Below, in pieces: positions 8,432-17,336 of a stretch of 64,000 bases of DNA (position 1 is the first letter of the stretch; each line of letters opens with the position of its first letter). Under the pieces are notes generated by a model, which ran no database searches, was not told the origin of the DNA, and saw nothing but the letters and a program-made list of their open reading frames with translations. The translations under genes were made by a program, and so were the position numbers. The stretch lies in the NCBI RefSeq assembly GCF_000400365.1, contig NZ_BAOG01000010.1, forward strand, positions 40,922 to 104,921, given 5' to 3'. The DNA comes from Vibrio jasicida CAIM 1864 = LMG 25398. Lineage in GTDB: Bacteria > Pseudomonadota > Gammaproteobacteria > Enterobacterales > Vibrionaceae.

Positions 8432-10048
8432 ATGAAAAAAACAATGCTTGCTGGCGTGGTTGCCGCGTCCATTTCTGCCCTAACCCTAGTAGGTTGTAAC
8501 ACTTCACCTTCTCAAACGACGGAAGCTGCGGCTCCCGCTGTTGTTGAAACCGCTGTGAATGACATCACTCGCGATTACTTGCTTGCTACGGATCGCTTAA
8601 ACACAGTGGATGGCAGCGCACTTGAAGCGCAATCAGCAGACGCTGTGCAAGCATTGAAACAACAAATGGAGAATGCCGGAGACGGTACAACAATTACGAT
8701 TCCTGCGGGTAAATACGCGGATCTTGATATCGTCACGGTAAAAGCCAACGACATTACCATCAAGGCGGAGCAAGCTGGCAGCGTTTGGCTAACGGGTTTG
8801 GCTCAGCTTCGCCTTGAAGGTAACAACATCACTGTCGACGGTTTGGTGTTTACCGAAGGCGGCCCAGCTGAACGTTTTGGCGGCGTGCGTATGATGGGTA
8901 ACAACAACACTTTGCAAAACTCTACGTTCTACTACTTCAACCACGCTTACGAATACCAACCGGACGAACGTCGCTCTGAATACCCGAAATACTTGTGGGT
9001 TTCGCTTTGGGGTAAAGATGGAAAAGTGATCAACAACCGTTTTGAAGGTAAGCAAAAGCGCGGCACGTTAATTGGCGTACAAAAAGACGACACACCAGAT
9101 AACCACCTTATTGCTAACAACATTTTCTTGGACCAAAAACCAAACCAGTTCAATGAATTCGACATCAAAGAAGCGATTCGCTACAACGGCAACAGCTGGG
9201 AAGCGATTCGAATTGGTGACTCTAAATCGTCTCAATGGGCATCAAACTCTAAGTTCACCAACAACCTGATGATTGATATGGATGGTGAGCGTGAGCTGAT
9301 TTCGATTAAGTCAGGCGGCAATGAAATCTCTGGCAACACCATCTTTGAAAGTGCCTCTCTGATTTCTCTTCGTCACGGTAAAGCGAACGTGGTGAAAGAC
9401 AACGTGATTCTAGGTAACGAAAAACTGCTGACTGGCGGTATGCGTATTTACGATGAAGACCACGTGATTGAGAACAACTACATCACTGGCACGCGCGGTC
9501 GTGATGGCAAGATTGAAGGTAATGCGGATCTGCGTGGCGGCATCGTGATCAACACCGGCATCATTGATGTAGCAAACGGCGAGAAGCTAGACCAAGCAGT
9601 AAAAGGCAAAGAGCTCAACAAACAATGGACACCAAAGAACATCACCATTCGTAACAACACCCTTGTAGATACGGAATGGGGCATTGTCTACGGCAACCAA
9701 ACGCACCGTGTTAGCCTGTTCAACAACAGTGAAGTGAAGAACATTTTCGCTGGCGTGGACGTTCATTTCGATAGCAACGTGGTTGATAACCACCAGCAAG
9801 AGCAATTCGTCAGCGTACGCGCGACAGAAGAGTTGCCGCTGGTGAATCCTACCTACAACAACGAAGTTTACGTCGGCACGGTGACTAACGCAGAGCAAAT
9901 CGCTTCTTACTCGGTAGAGTTACCAAAAAGCGAACAAGTGAAAAGCTTTACTCAATACCAAGGCGTTGGTGCAGATACGAGCAAGCTATCTGTAGTAACG
10001 GCGGAAACAGCCGGTCCTGATTACCTCCTTTCAAACGCTCAAAAGTAA
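8432..10048 (+). CDS. PL6-family alginate lyase, lipoprotein
   Basis: 538 residues. The lipoprotein signal ends at LTLVGC (Cys about residue 22), so the enzyme should be membrane-anchored. The body is a right-handed parallel beta-helix of the chondroitinase B/alginate lyase type, with the PL6 catalytic pair visible as the Lys in LISIKSGGNEISGNT and the Arg in SLRHGKANVVKDN. Expected reaction: beta-elimination of alginate, probably of oligomers. The gene lies directly behind symporter 2 with a terminator hairpin between, and another terminator follows. Confidence 0.9.
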   Translation: MKKTMLAGVVAASISALTLVGCNTSPSQTTEAAAPAVVETAVNDITRDYLLATDRLNTVDGSALEAQSADAVQALKQQMENAGDGTTITIPAGKYADLDIVTVKANDITIKAEQAGSVWLTGLAQLRLEGNNITVDGLVFTEGGPAERFGGVRMMGNNNTLQNSTFYYFNHAYEYQPDERRSEYPKYLWVSLWGKDGKVINNRFEGKQKRGTLIGVQKDDTPDNHLIANNIFLDQKPNQFNEFDIKEAIRYNGNSWEAIRIGDSKSSQWASNSKFTNNLMIDMDGERELISIKSGGNEISGNTIFESASLISLRHGKANVVKDNVILGNEKLLTGGMRIYDEDHVIENNYITGTRGRDGKIEGNADLRGGIVINTGIIDVANGEKLDQAVKGKELNKQWTPKNITIRNNTLVDTEWGIVYGNQTHRVSLFNNSEVKNIFAGVDVHFDSNVVDNHQQEQFVSVRATEELPLVNPTYNNEVYVGTVTNAEQIASYSVELPKSEQVKSFTQYQGVGADTSKLSVVTAETAGPDYLLSNAQK

Positions 10049-10068
10049 TTCTGCTTTAGAGTTTGCTT

Positions 10069-10099
10069 CCAGTCTGGTGATACAAGCCAGACTGGTTTT
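10069..10099 (+). terminator. Terminator after the PL6 lyase
   Basis: A 9-bp stem CCAGTCTGG/CCAGACTGG followed by TTTTCCTCTCC, 20 bp past the stop codon. Confidence 0.75.
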
Positions 10100-10227
10100 C
10101 CTCTCCTTTCACCAGTAACCCCACAATAACTGAAGAAAATTTCACCACCCTACTGTCTCCCAAGATTGAGTTGTGGTTTAATTGTATGACAATTATAAAA
10201 CTATTTTCTTTTGCTGCGGATACACTC

Positions 10228-11184
10228 ATGGATGCTGTTTTACATCAGTTGCAATTCTCGTTGTCGATCACAGGCCCCATCTGCTTAATGCTGGTATTGG
10301 GCGTTATCTTCAAACGTATTGGGCTTATCAACGACAACTTTATCGAAGTCGGTTCTAAACTGGTGTTTCAGGTCACGCTACCTGCGATGTTGTTCTTGAG
10401 TATCGTCGTCTCCGAGCATGATTTCTCCGCGGCTAGCGGCTTCGTCAATTACGGCATTGTTGCCAGCATCGCGTTTTTCATCTTCACTTTTATCTCTGTC
10501 AAACTGTTCTTCAAATCTTCACCCGACCAAGGCGTTTTAATCCAAGGTGGCTTTCGCGCTAATACGGGGATCATCGGTATTGCGTATGTGGCGAATGCTT
10601 ACGGTTCACAAGGTGTGGCGCTGGCCGCGCTTTATGTTGCGGTGACCACCTTTATCTATAACGTGCAAGCGGTGATTTGTTTGTCTCCAAAAGGTGCAAC
10701 GTCTGGGTCTCAAGCCGCCAAAATGATGGTGAGAACCTTAACGCGCAACCCACTGATCATCGCGATCGTCTCTGGCATGGTGTTTTACCTTTTGTCGATT
10801 CCGGTTCCGGATGTGGCGATTGATGCCGGTAACTATCTATCGAAGATGACGCTTCCCCTAGCCCTCTTGTGTACCGGAGGCTCTCTCGATTTAAGTTTGA
10901 TGAAGAAAGAGAAAGGGCCGTCTTGGTTTGCTAGCAGCTACAAACTGATCGTCGCCCCTATCGTGATTACCACAGGTGCGTATTTAGTCGGCTTTAGAGG
11001 GATTGAGCTTGGCATTCTGTTCTTTATGAACGCCTCTCCTGTGGCGGCAGCAAGTTATGTGATGGCACGTTCGATGGGAGGAAACTCCGTCTTAGCAGCG
11101 AACATCATTGCTTTAACGACCGTGCTCTCTACAATCACTTGCACATTGGGTATCGTCATTCTTAAGAGTTACAACCTAATTTAA
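10228..11184 (+). CDS. AEC-family (auxin efflux carrier-like) transporter
   Basis: 318 residues from the ATG at 10228. An upstream in-frame start at 10171 would add 19 residues but has no better ribosome site, and family members begin close to the first membrane helix. About 10 hydrophobic segments; the NTGIIGIAYVANAYG motif and a C-terminal half with FMNASPVAAASYVMARSMGGN are characteristic of the AEC/YfdV family. These proteins move small organic anions; the substrate cannot be told. It stands alone between the alginate block and the FAH-like gene. Confidence 0.82.
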   Translation: MDAVLHQLQFSLSITGPICLMLVLGVIFKRIGLINDNFIEVGSKLVFQVTLPAMLFLSIVVSEHDFSAASGFVNYGIVASIAFFIFTFISVKLFFKSSPDQGVLIQGGFRANTGIIGIAYVANAYGSQGVALAALYVAVTTFIYNVQAVICLSPKGATSGSQAAKMMVRTLTRNPLIIAIVSGMVFYLLSIPVPDVAIDAGNYLSKMTLPLALLCTGGSLDLSLMKKEKGPSWFASSYKLIVAPIVITTGAYLVGFRGIELGILFFMNASPVAAASYVMARSMGGNSVLAANIIALTTVLSTITCTLGIVILKSYNLI

Positions 11185-11271
11185 TCGGGACATAACCCCA
11201 AGTAGGGGAGATCGGCATACGCTTCCCAGCAATTAACCGATATAATGCGCTAAAAAATAAGGATTTCTATA

Positions 11272-12081
11272 ATGAAACTCATCGCATTATGTTTGGGCGT
11301 GTGTTTAAGTGTGGTCAGCCTAACGGCGAATGCAGCTTCAACGACTTATGTTCGCTATCAACACCTCGGGAAAATCAGTTACGGCAAGTTAGTAGAAGAC
11401 TCAATCTACCCTCTTAAGGGGGATATTTTCTCCGACTCATCACTCTCACCTCGCCAAGTTTCCGTTAATGATGTCAGTCTTCTGCTTCCGACTAAGCCAG
11501 AAAAAGTGTTCATCGTTCAAGCGGAAAAACAAGCAGATAAGGCGAAGAAAAGTGATTATCAGTTTTTCTTTAAACTGCCTTCAGCGTTAATTTCTACCGG
11601 CGCTCCAATCCAAGTACCATCTGATGCCGATAACATCGAGTATTCAAGCTCCCTCGTGGTCGTGATAGGAAAGCAAAGTAAGAACATCGATACCAAGCAA
11701 GCGTCAGCCGCTATATTTGGACTCACCGTTGGGGGCGATCTTACGGAAACAAACTGGCTGCAGCATGATGCCCATTCGCTAAGAGCAAAAAGCGCAGACG
11801 GTTTTGCCCCAATTGCGAATGAGATCGTTCGCGGACTCGATTTCACCCAGATTCATGTTTCTTCGCAAATCAACGGTAAAGCCATTAACAATGACGCCTT
11901 TGCTGAAATGACCTATTCTCCAGCAGAAATCGTGAGTGAACTCAGTCAGTATTTCACACTCAAACCGGGCGATTTAATTTACATCGACTTACCAACTCAC
12001 ACAGTTGAAGTGAAAGATAACGATGTCATTTCTGTTTCACTCAATGGCATCATTAAAGTTGAAAACAAAATTATGTTTTAA
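11272..12081 (+). CDS. Exported FAH-fold protein (fumarylacetoacetate hydrolase-like)
   Basis: 269 residues with an N-terminal signal peptide cut near SLTANAAS. The rest follows the FAH layout: an N-terminal domain (TYVRYQHLGKISYGKLVED, LLLPTKPEKVFIVQ), the core beta strand SSLVVVIGK, then IFGLTVGGDLTETNWLQHD, a PSR-like SPAEIVSELSQYFTLKPGDLIYI and the closing VSLNGIIKVENKI. The Glu pair of the usual E-x-E-L metal site is Ser here (EYSSSLVVVIG), so catalysis of the normal kind is doubtful. FAH enzymes are normally cytoplasmic; export is unusual. AAGGA precedes the ATG. A strong bidirectional terminator follows. Confidence 0.72.
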   Translation: MKLIALCLGVCLSVVSLTANAASTTYVRYQHLGKISYGKLVEDSIYPLKGDIFSDSSLSPRQVSVNDVSLLLPTKPEKVFIVQAEKQADKAKKSDYQFFFKLPSALISTGAPIQVPSDADNIEYSSSLVVVIGKQSKNIDTKQASAAIFGLTVGGDLTETNWLQHDAHSLRAKSADGFAPIANEIVRGLDFTQIHVSSQINGKAINNDAFAEMTYSPAEIVSELSQYFTLKPGDLIYIDLPTHTVEVKDNDVISVSLNGIIKVENKIMF

Positions 12082-12091
12082 CCAATACAAA

Positions 12092-12124
12092 AAAGCCGAA
12101 CAGCAGTCACTGTTCGGCTTTTTA
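12092..12124. terminator. Bidirectional terminator between FAH-like gene and DUF1028 gene
   Basis: An 11-bp stem AAAGCCGAACA/TGTTCGGCTTT with A-run and T-run on its two sides serves the converging transcripts. Confidence 0.88.
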
Positions 12125-12145
12125 TTTTGCGCGACATGAATCCTC

Positions 12146-12847
12146 TTACTGATTCGGCACGCCATTAAGAAACTCTTGAAAGCTCGGCGCTCGTACGCGG
12201 CTCAGTACCGTCCTCATGTCTTCCATCAAGCTGTCATCAGACCAATCGACACGAATATCGATCGGCGCATGAGTATAACTTTCTATACGAAGAGAGGCAG
12301 AATAGGTACCGCGCTTATCCCCTCCCGCTTCCAATGCGGCTTCTAGTGCAGAAATAAGCACTTCCGCTAGCGTTGCCTCATAGCTATCACGATATTGCGG
12401 TTTGCCCCCAGCTCTCACTTGCTCGGCATTGATCACAGTCTGAGCTAGGAACGAATCTGCAAACGCCTCAATAACCGCATCACTTTCAAGCATGTTTCCG
12501 GCAACTGCCAAATCTTGAAGTGCTAGAGAGCCGACGTACGCGATGTTCTCTTCGCCGTTTATAAACGCGGTATGGCCATGTTTGTCCATTACCATACATT
12601 GGCGCTTGGCGAATTCCGCATCACCTTCTTTCAAACGGTCAATCACCTCATGACAAGACAGTCCTTGAGATAACCATCGCTTGGCATTGTCTGCATACCA
12701 AGGATTGGTAAACAAACCTTGAGTTGCACAGGCGCCAACTCCACGCCAACTGTGGTTCACATAACCACCAACGGCAACACCGCCAGTGGCTGTAATGGAA
12801 GCCGATAATCCCGTTTCAGGATTAACATGAATAAGTGAAATCGTCAT
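12146..12847 (-). CDS. DUF1028 family protein (Ntn-hydrolase-like)
   Basis: 233 residues from the ATG at 12847; a longer frame to 12925 overlaps the permease gene and lacks family similarity. The N-terminus TISLIHVNPETGLSASITATGGVAVGG and the GACATQGLFTNPWYADNA segment are typical of DUF1028, a family whose function is not firmly assigned and which has an Ntn-hydrolase-like fold. It is the last gene of a leftward unit after the YfcC permease and the M20 amidohydrolase, so a role in processing the same amide or ureido compound is likely (inference). Confidence 0.82.
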   Translation of the reverse strand: MTISLIHVNPETGLSASITATGGVAVGGYVNHSWRGVGACATQGLFTNPWYADNAKRWLSQGLSCHEVIDRLKEGDAEFAKRQCMVMDKHGHTAFINGEENIAYVGSLALQDLAVAGNMLESDAVIEAFADSFLAQTVINAEQVRAGGKPQYRDSYEATLAEVLISALEAALEAGGDKRGTYSASLRIESYTHAPIDIRVDWSDDSLMEDMRTVLSRVRAPSFQEFLNGVPNQ

Positions 12848-12869
12848 AGATTCTCGATATAAAAAGACG

Positions 12870-14261
12870 TTAGTAGCCGACCATTTGTCCAATAAACAGC
12901 GCCAACCAACACAAGGCGTAAACAAATACCATGAATGGCATAATTGCCTTTAGCCACTGCTCGTAAGACACGCGACCAAGCGCCAACATCGCTAGCGTAC
13001 CACCAGAAGTCGGTACGATAAGGTTGGTCAGACCGTCACCCACTTGGAATGCGGTAATCATCAGCTGGCGGCTCATGCCAGTAAGGTCAGCCACAGGAAT
13101 TAGGATCGGCATGGTCACCATTGCCTGACCAGAACCCGATGGTACGAATAGGTTGATCACACCTTGCACCACACTCGCAACAATCGCAGAGATAGCAATC
13201 GGCATATCTTGAATAAGTGAGCTTAGCGCGTTAACGATGGTGTCGATGATTTGTGCTTGGTCGAGAATGATTTGAATCGATGCCGCAACACCAATCACCA
13301 ATGCACCTGCAGTTACGCCCGATGCACCTTCCATCATCTGCTTCACGATGCCATTCGCACTTAAACCGTTCACCGCACCGATCACAATTGCCATTAATAA
13401 GAACAGACCTGCGATCTCGTTGATGTACCAACCGTTAGCAAATACGCCGTAAAGCATCACACCAAGACCAGCTAGGAATACGCCTAGCGTCAGTTTGTCT
13501 TTCTTCTCTAGGTGGTATTCCGATAAATCTTTGCTTAAGCCTTCTGCTGAATCTGGCTCTTTAAACTCCATCTTCGCCACACGAGTACAGATGTAGTAAG
13601 ACAGCAATGCAAGAGAGGAAATTACCATCGCTGCACGCAACCAAGCGCCCGAGAAAGTAGGCAGTTCAGCAATACCTTGAGCCACACCTACGGTATAAGG
13701 GTTGATTGGTGACAGTGCAAAGCCTACACCGATACCGCCCACTGCCATTACCGTACCGACAAGGCTGGAGTAACCAACCGCAGCAGAAATCAGAACCGCA
13801 ACCGGAACGAGTGCGATGTTGTTCTCAAAGCCTACCGCCACGCCAAAGAAACCGTAGATAAAGGTGCCGATTGTGATGATCAGATTACGGTTCTTCACGC
13901 CAACTTTGTTTACCGCCACACCAATCGCGTTCTCAAGCGCACCAGTACGTTGCAAGATGTGGAACAAACCACCAGCAATAAATACGATGAACAAGTAAGG
14001 TGCCGCGCTGATCAAACCTTTCGGAATCGCGACAAAAATGTCAAAGAAATGCACCGCAGGCACATCACTCAGATAAGCAAATGAATTAGGGACAACGGTA
14101 GTACGACCGTCCACCACAACACGTGAGAACTCCCCGGCAGGCACAACAAAAGTCAGTAGATACGTTGCCACCAAAATCATAAAGATCAGGACCATTGGGT
14201 CCGGCATACTCTTGTACCAAGCCTTCTTCTCTGTTGTCTCCATCTTTTTTGTCATATCCAT
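12870..14261 (-). CDS. YfcC/DcuC-type inner-membrane permease
   Basis: 463 residues from the ATG at 14261, chosen because AAGGAG precedes it; the open frame extends upstream to 14372 without a ribosome site. Around 12 hydrophobic segments, with the YfcC signatures LTFVVPAGEFSRVVVDGRTTVVP, GGLFHILQRTGALENAI and the C-terminal PSGSGQAMVTMPILIPVADL. Family members import amino acids, dipeptides or carboxylates. Placed between an M20 amidohydrolase and a DUF1028 protein, it probably brings in the substrate of that small catabolic unit. Confidence 0.85.
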   Translation of the reverse strand: MDMTKKMETTEKKAWYKSMPDPMVLIFMILVATYLLTFVVPAGEFSRVVVDGRTTVVPNSFAYLSDVPAVHFFDIFVAIPKGLISAAPYLFIVFIAGGLFHILQRTGALENAIGVAVNKVGVKNRNLIITIGTFIYGFFGVAVGFENNIALVPVAVLISAAVGYSSLVGTVMAVGGIGVGFALSPINPYTVGVAQGIAELPTFSGAWLRAAMVISSLALLSYYICTRVAKMEFKEPDSAEGLSKDLSEYHLEKKDKLTLGVFLAGLGVMLYGVFANGWYINEIAGLFLLMAIVIGAVNGLSANGIVKQMMEGASGVTAGALVIGVAASIQIILDQAQIIDTIVNALSSLIQDMPIAISAIVASVVQGVINLFVPSGSGQAMVTMPILIPVADLTGMSRQLMITAFQVGDGLTNLIVPTSGGTLAMLALGRVSYEQWLKAIMPFMVFVYALCWLALFIGQMVGY

Positions 14262-14394
14262 AACAAAATCTCTCCTTAGTATAGGAATGAAAACCCATTG
14301 GTATGAGCCTTCACGTTCACAAGCTAAAACCAAGTCTTGGTTTTGAAAGTAAAAAAGAGGATGAATCCCCACCCTCTCTTGTGTTATTTCGCTT

Positions 14395-15642
14395 TTATTG
14401 GTGTTTCATCAGCATGCAGAAATGGTTCAGAACCTCGACTGCTGCTACGAGGTCTTGTTGTAAAATCGCTTCATCAGGATGATGGCTAACCCCGCCCGTA
14501 CAACGCATAAACAACATCGCAATATCCGTCAGCTCACACACAGCCAGACCATCATGACCCGCGCCACTGAATAGATGTTTGGTGTCAATATTGGATAGTG
14601 CGATCGCTTGAGTAAGTGCCGAAGAAAGTGAATCAGAACAGGTGACAGCAGCTTGCTCATAAGTTTGTTCGTGGTGATACGCGAGGTTGTATTGCGCCAT
14701 CAAGGTTTGAATGTTCTCCAGCATTTCTTTTCGTGCGGCAATGCGAGAGGCATCATTTGGAGAGCGCAGTTCGATAGTGATGTCCGTCTGCTGAGGAATC
14801 ACATTCACACCATTTGGGAAGTTGGCGATTTTACCTACGACGCCCACTAGGTCGTCTTCACGTTTGCACAGTTGGTCAAACATATGAATGACCTGAGCTG
14901 CCCCAACTAGCGCATCTTGACGCATGTCCATTGGCACGGTGCCTGCGTGTCCGGCTTTGCCAACAATCGACAAAGTATGACGCTCAATCCCAGTGATGGC
15001 AGTAACCACACCGACCGGCAAGTTCGCTTGTTCAAGCTGTGGCCCTTGCTCAATATGCAGTTCCACAAAGCCCAACACCTTTTCTTTGTCGTAAGCGTCT
15101 TTTTCGATCTGATCTGGATGACAACCAAACGACGTTAACGCTTCACGCATGGTCACACCGTGGGCATCTCGCGCATCCAGCACACTTGGGTCAAACGTCC
15201 CAGATATCGCTTTTGAGCCAAGTAGTGTCGATTGGAATCGAGTTCCCTCTTCATCGCTAAAGGCAATCACATCAATATTGAATGGGAATTCGAATTTCTG
15301 TTGATGAAAATAGTGAATCAACGCAACTGGTAGAATCACACCCAAGATGCCATCGTATTTACCACCATTTGGCACCGTGTCTTGGTGAGAGCCAAAAATC
15401 AGCGTCTGGGCATTTGGATTTGGGCTGTGATAGCGACCAATAAGATTTGCAGCATTGTCCATGCGCACTTCCATACCAGACAGCAGCATCCACTCACGTA
15501 GTTTTTCATTCGCTTTTGCGTGCTCTTCACTGGCACATAAGCGAGTAACACCTTCGCTATCTGGGTCTTGGGTTTGGCTGCATTGAGCAATATCTTCCAA
15601 CCACTCCCACGCTAGGCTGGCAGTTTCTACAAATTTTTCCAT
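14395..15642 (-). CDS. M20-family amidohydrolase (allantoate amidohydrolase / N-carbamoyl-L-amino acid hydrolase type)
   Basis: 415 residues, cytoplasmic. The metal-binding pattern is visible as FGSHQDTVPNGGKYDGILGV (His and Asp), SDEEGTRF (Glu pair), ELHIEQGP (His) and a C-terminal HHPDE. The middle GKAGHAGTVPMDMRQDAL belongs to the dimerisation domain. Such enzymes release ammonia or CO2 from allantoate or N-carbamoyl amino acids; exact substrate cannot be read. First gene of the leftward unit, preceded by two identical palindromes that are likely operators of the divergent FadR-type regulator. Confidence 0.83.
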   Translation of the reverse strand: MEKFVETASLAWEWLEDIAQCSQTQDPDSEGVTRLCASEEHAKANEKLREWMLLSGMEVRMDNAANLIGRYHSPNPNAQTLIFGSHQDTVPNGGKYDGILGVILPVALIHYFHQQKFEFPFNIDVIAFSDEEGTRFQSTLLGSKAISGTFDPSVLDARDAHGVTMREALTSFGCHPDQIEKDAYDKEKVLGFVELHIEQGPQLEQANLPVGVVTAITGIERHTLSIVGKAGHAGTVPMDMRQDALVGAAQVIHMFDQLCKREDDLVGVVGKIANFPNGVNVIPQQTDITIELRSPNDASRIAARKEMLENIQTLMAQYNLAYHHEQTYEQAAVTCSDSLSSALTQAIALSNIDTKHLFSGAGHDGLAVCELTDIAMLFMRCTGGVSHHPDEAILQQDLVAAVEVLNHFCMLMKHQ

Positions 15643-15678
15643 CTTGAATCGCTCTTTTTCTAACCATGTTCATTTTTA

Positions 15679-15694
15679 ATTTATCATGATAAAT
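15679..15694. promoter_or_regulatory. Operator O1, ATTTATCATGATAAAT
   Basis: A perfect 16-bp palindrome 36 bp upstream of the amidohydrolase start. It is identical to O2 and centred exactly 30 bp (about three helical turns) from it, as expected for cooperative binding of a dimeric GntR/FadR-type repressor. Confidence 0.7.
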
Positions 15695-15708
15695 ATCAAA
15701 TGAAAGAC

Positions 15709-15724
15709 ATTTATCATGATAAAT
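15709..15724. promoter_or_regulatory. Operator O2, ATTTATCATGATAAAT
   Basis: Second perfect copy of the palindrome, upstream of O1 relative to the catabolic genes. It lies between these genes and the divergent regulator gene at 16076, which encodes the most likely ligand. Confidence 0.7.
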
Positions 15725-15848
15725 AGACTTTTTTGTGAGAGTGATTCGATCGATAATCGGATGGTTTCATAACTAAAACCGTGTTCGTTTTTCAGAAAAT
15801 GAAAGGCAGAAAACAGGTGACATCCTTTGAATTTCCTTCAGAATTCAA

Positions 15849-16045
15849 TAGGGTCTGTTAACCTTTCGTGCTGATTTTTGCAGCGAATTGTTGGGTGTTT
15901 ATACAAGGCAAAGACTTTGATGTGTAGTTAGCCTACATGAGAAGTCGATAACGAAGTAGAAATGGCCAACAAACGCTGCCCAAAGGGTTCGGGCTAGGCG
16001 CCCCCATCCGAACAAAATTTAACTACGAAAGATAAACAGACCCTA
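15849..16045. mobile_element. 197-bp MITE-like element with 21-bp terminal inverted repeats
   Basis: The ends (TAGGGTCTGTTAACCTTTCG on the left, its complement with two changes on the right) are inverted repeats. Inside, CAGCGAATTGTTGGG and CCAACAAACGCTG also pair, so the whole unit can fold. There is no coding capacity and a TA lies at each border. The right end is 30 bp from the regulator start codon. The form matches non-autonomous repeats; a family name is not assigned. Confidence 0.65.
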
Positions 16046-16075
16046 GATACCGCGAGAAAAACCAGCGAGGATAAT

Positions 16076-16822
16076 GTGGCAAGCAGCGCAAAAGGACGTA
16101 GAACTCAACAATTAGCCGAATCGATCAAAGCATGGATTGTCGATCAAGCTTTACAACCCGGCGATCGTCTGCCGAGTGAAATCGAAGTCATGGAAACCTT
16201 TGATGCGTCAAAAAGCACAGTACGTGAAAGCATGCGTATCTTAGAGGCTCAAGGTATTCTCTCGACCAAGACTGGACCAAAAGGCGGTGTGTTTGTTAGC
16301 GAAATGAGTGAGAACAAAGCTCAGGCGCTGCTAAGCAACTACCTGTTCTTCAAAGACGTTTCGATTTCTGATCTGTACCAAATCCGCTTGTCACTTGAAC
16401 CAGAGATCGCGGCATCATTGGCGGGCACATTGACCGATGAGCAACTTGCTCGTCTCGATCAGCAAATCGATAAGTACCAAACGCCACCAGAAGACGTGTA
16501 TCAAGAGCGCGAGCACCACATTGCATCGATTGAGTTTCACAGCCTATTGGCCAGTTACTCTGGCAATGAGCTGCTGAAGTTTGTGGTTCGCTTTACTGCA
16601 CAGATGCTTACCGAGCTAACGATTTATCGCAAACTGTATGAACCGGGAAACCACAAACTGTGGCAAACGGGCGTGCAAAGCCAACGTGCACTGGTGGAGG
16701 CATTGCGTAAAGGTGACGCTTCAAAAGCCAAACAAGTGATGGAACAACACATGCTGACCGCGCATCAATTGATGAAAAAGCAAGAAGCTGAAGTGGCGAA
16801 CCGTTTTCTCACAGAAAGCTAA
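16076..16822 (+). CDS. FadR-subfamily GntR transcriptional regulator
   Basis: 248 residues starting at a GTG preceded by GCGAGG; an ATG two bases upstream is in another frame. The N-terminal winged helix reads LAESIKAWIVDQALQPGDRL, PSEIEVMETFDASKSTVRES and RILEAQGILSTKTGPKGGVFV. The C-terminal all-helical FCD-type domain has the conserved EIAASLAG and HHIASIEFHSLLASYSGN segments, whose His/Asp residues often hold a metal or carboxylate ligand. It probably represses the divergent amidohydrolase-permease-DUF1028 unit through the two ATTTATCATGATAAAT sites. Confidence 0.87.
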   Translation: MASSAKGRRTQQLAESIKAWIVDQALQPGDRLPSEIEVMETFDASKSTVRESMRILEAQGILSTKTGPKGGVFVSEMSENKAQALLSNYLFFKDVSISDLYQIRLSLEPEIAASLAGTLTDEQLARLDQQIDKYQTPPEDVYQEREHHIASIEFHSLLASYSGNELLKFVVRFTAQMLTELTIYRKLYEPGNHKLWQTGVQSQRALVEALRKGDASKAKQVMEQHMLTAHQLMKKQEAEVANRFLTES

Positions 16823-16850
16823 TTGGTTCGCCATCGTTTGAAACGCAGAA

Positions 16851-17303
16851 TTAAGCGTGATTGGCTAAGGTCATTTTACGCACTAAACGGAAGAATTCGT
16901 CGGACTCTTCTTCCGTCAAACAAGAGAAGAAATCTTGCTTAAGGTTGGTCATGATGCGGTGCACTTTGCGTACCGCTTCTACACCCTCTTTGGTGAGTGT
17001 CAGAATCTTTAATCTCTGATTGGTTTCGCTCTTGGAAACTTTAACAAAACCTCGTTTCTCTAAGTTATCCACCATGCGTTTTGCGACGCTTCGCTCCGTT
17101 AGTACCGCATCCGCCAACTCTTGCTGACTCATCGGTTGAAACTCTTCTAACGCCGCCAAGGCACTCGCCATTTCCAACGTCATTAAGTCCTGACGCGATA
17201 GCTCTGCTTGGGCACGATTGCGGAAGGTTCGGTTCATCACGCTGCACACAAACATCGGGCTTTGATCCAACACGGATATCGGAGAAATCTTCTGATCTTT
17301 CAT
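16851..17303 (-). CDS. MarR-family transcriptional regulator
   Basis: 150 residues with the MarR winged helix: MSQQELADAVLTERSVAKRMVDNLEKRGFV is the recognition region and ETNQRLKILTLTKEG the wing. It is downstream of and parallel to the RND pump genes, but a terminator separates them, so it has its own promoter. A nested inverted repeat at 17337-17376 just upstream could be its own operator. Control of the adjacent pump is likely by analogy with MarR/MexR, not shown. Confidence 0.85.
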   Translation of the reverse strand: MKDQKISPISVLDQSPMFVCSVMNRTFRNRAQAELSRQDLMTLEMASALAALEEFQPMSQQELADAVLTERSVAKRMVDNLEKRGFVKVSKSETNQRLKILTLTKEGVEAVRKVHRIMTNLKQDFFSCLTEEESDEFFRLVRKMTLANHA

Positions 17304-17336
17304 ACTTGCCTATTCTACTTTCGGCTTTGTTTTCAT

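Noticed and set aside
10171..10227. Longer start for the AEC-family carrier
   Set aside because: The extra 19 residues lack a ribosome site and extend beyond the usual family N-terminus.
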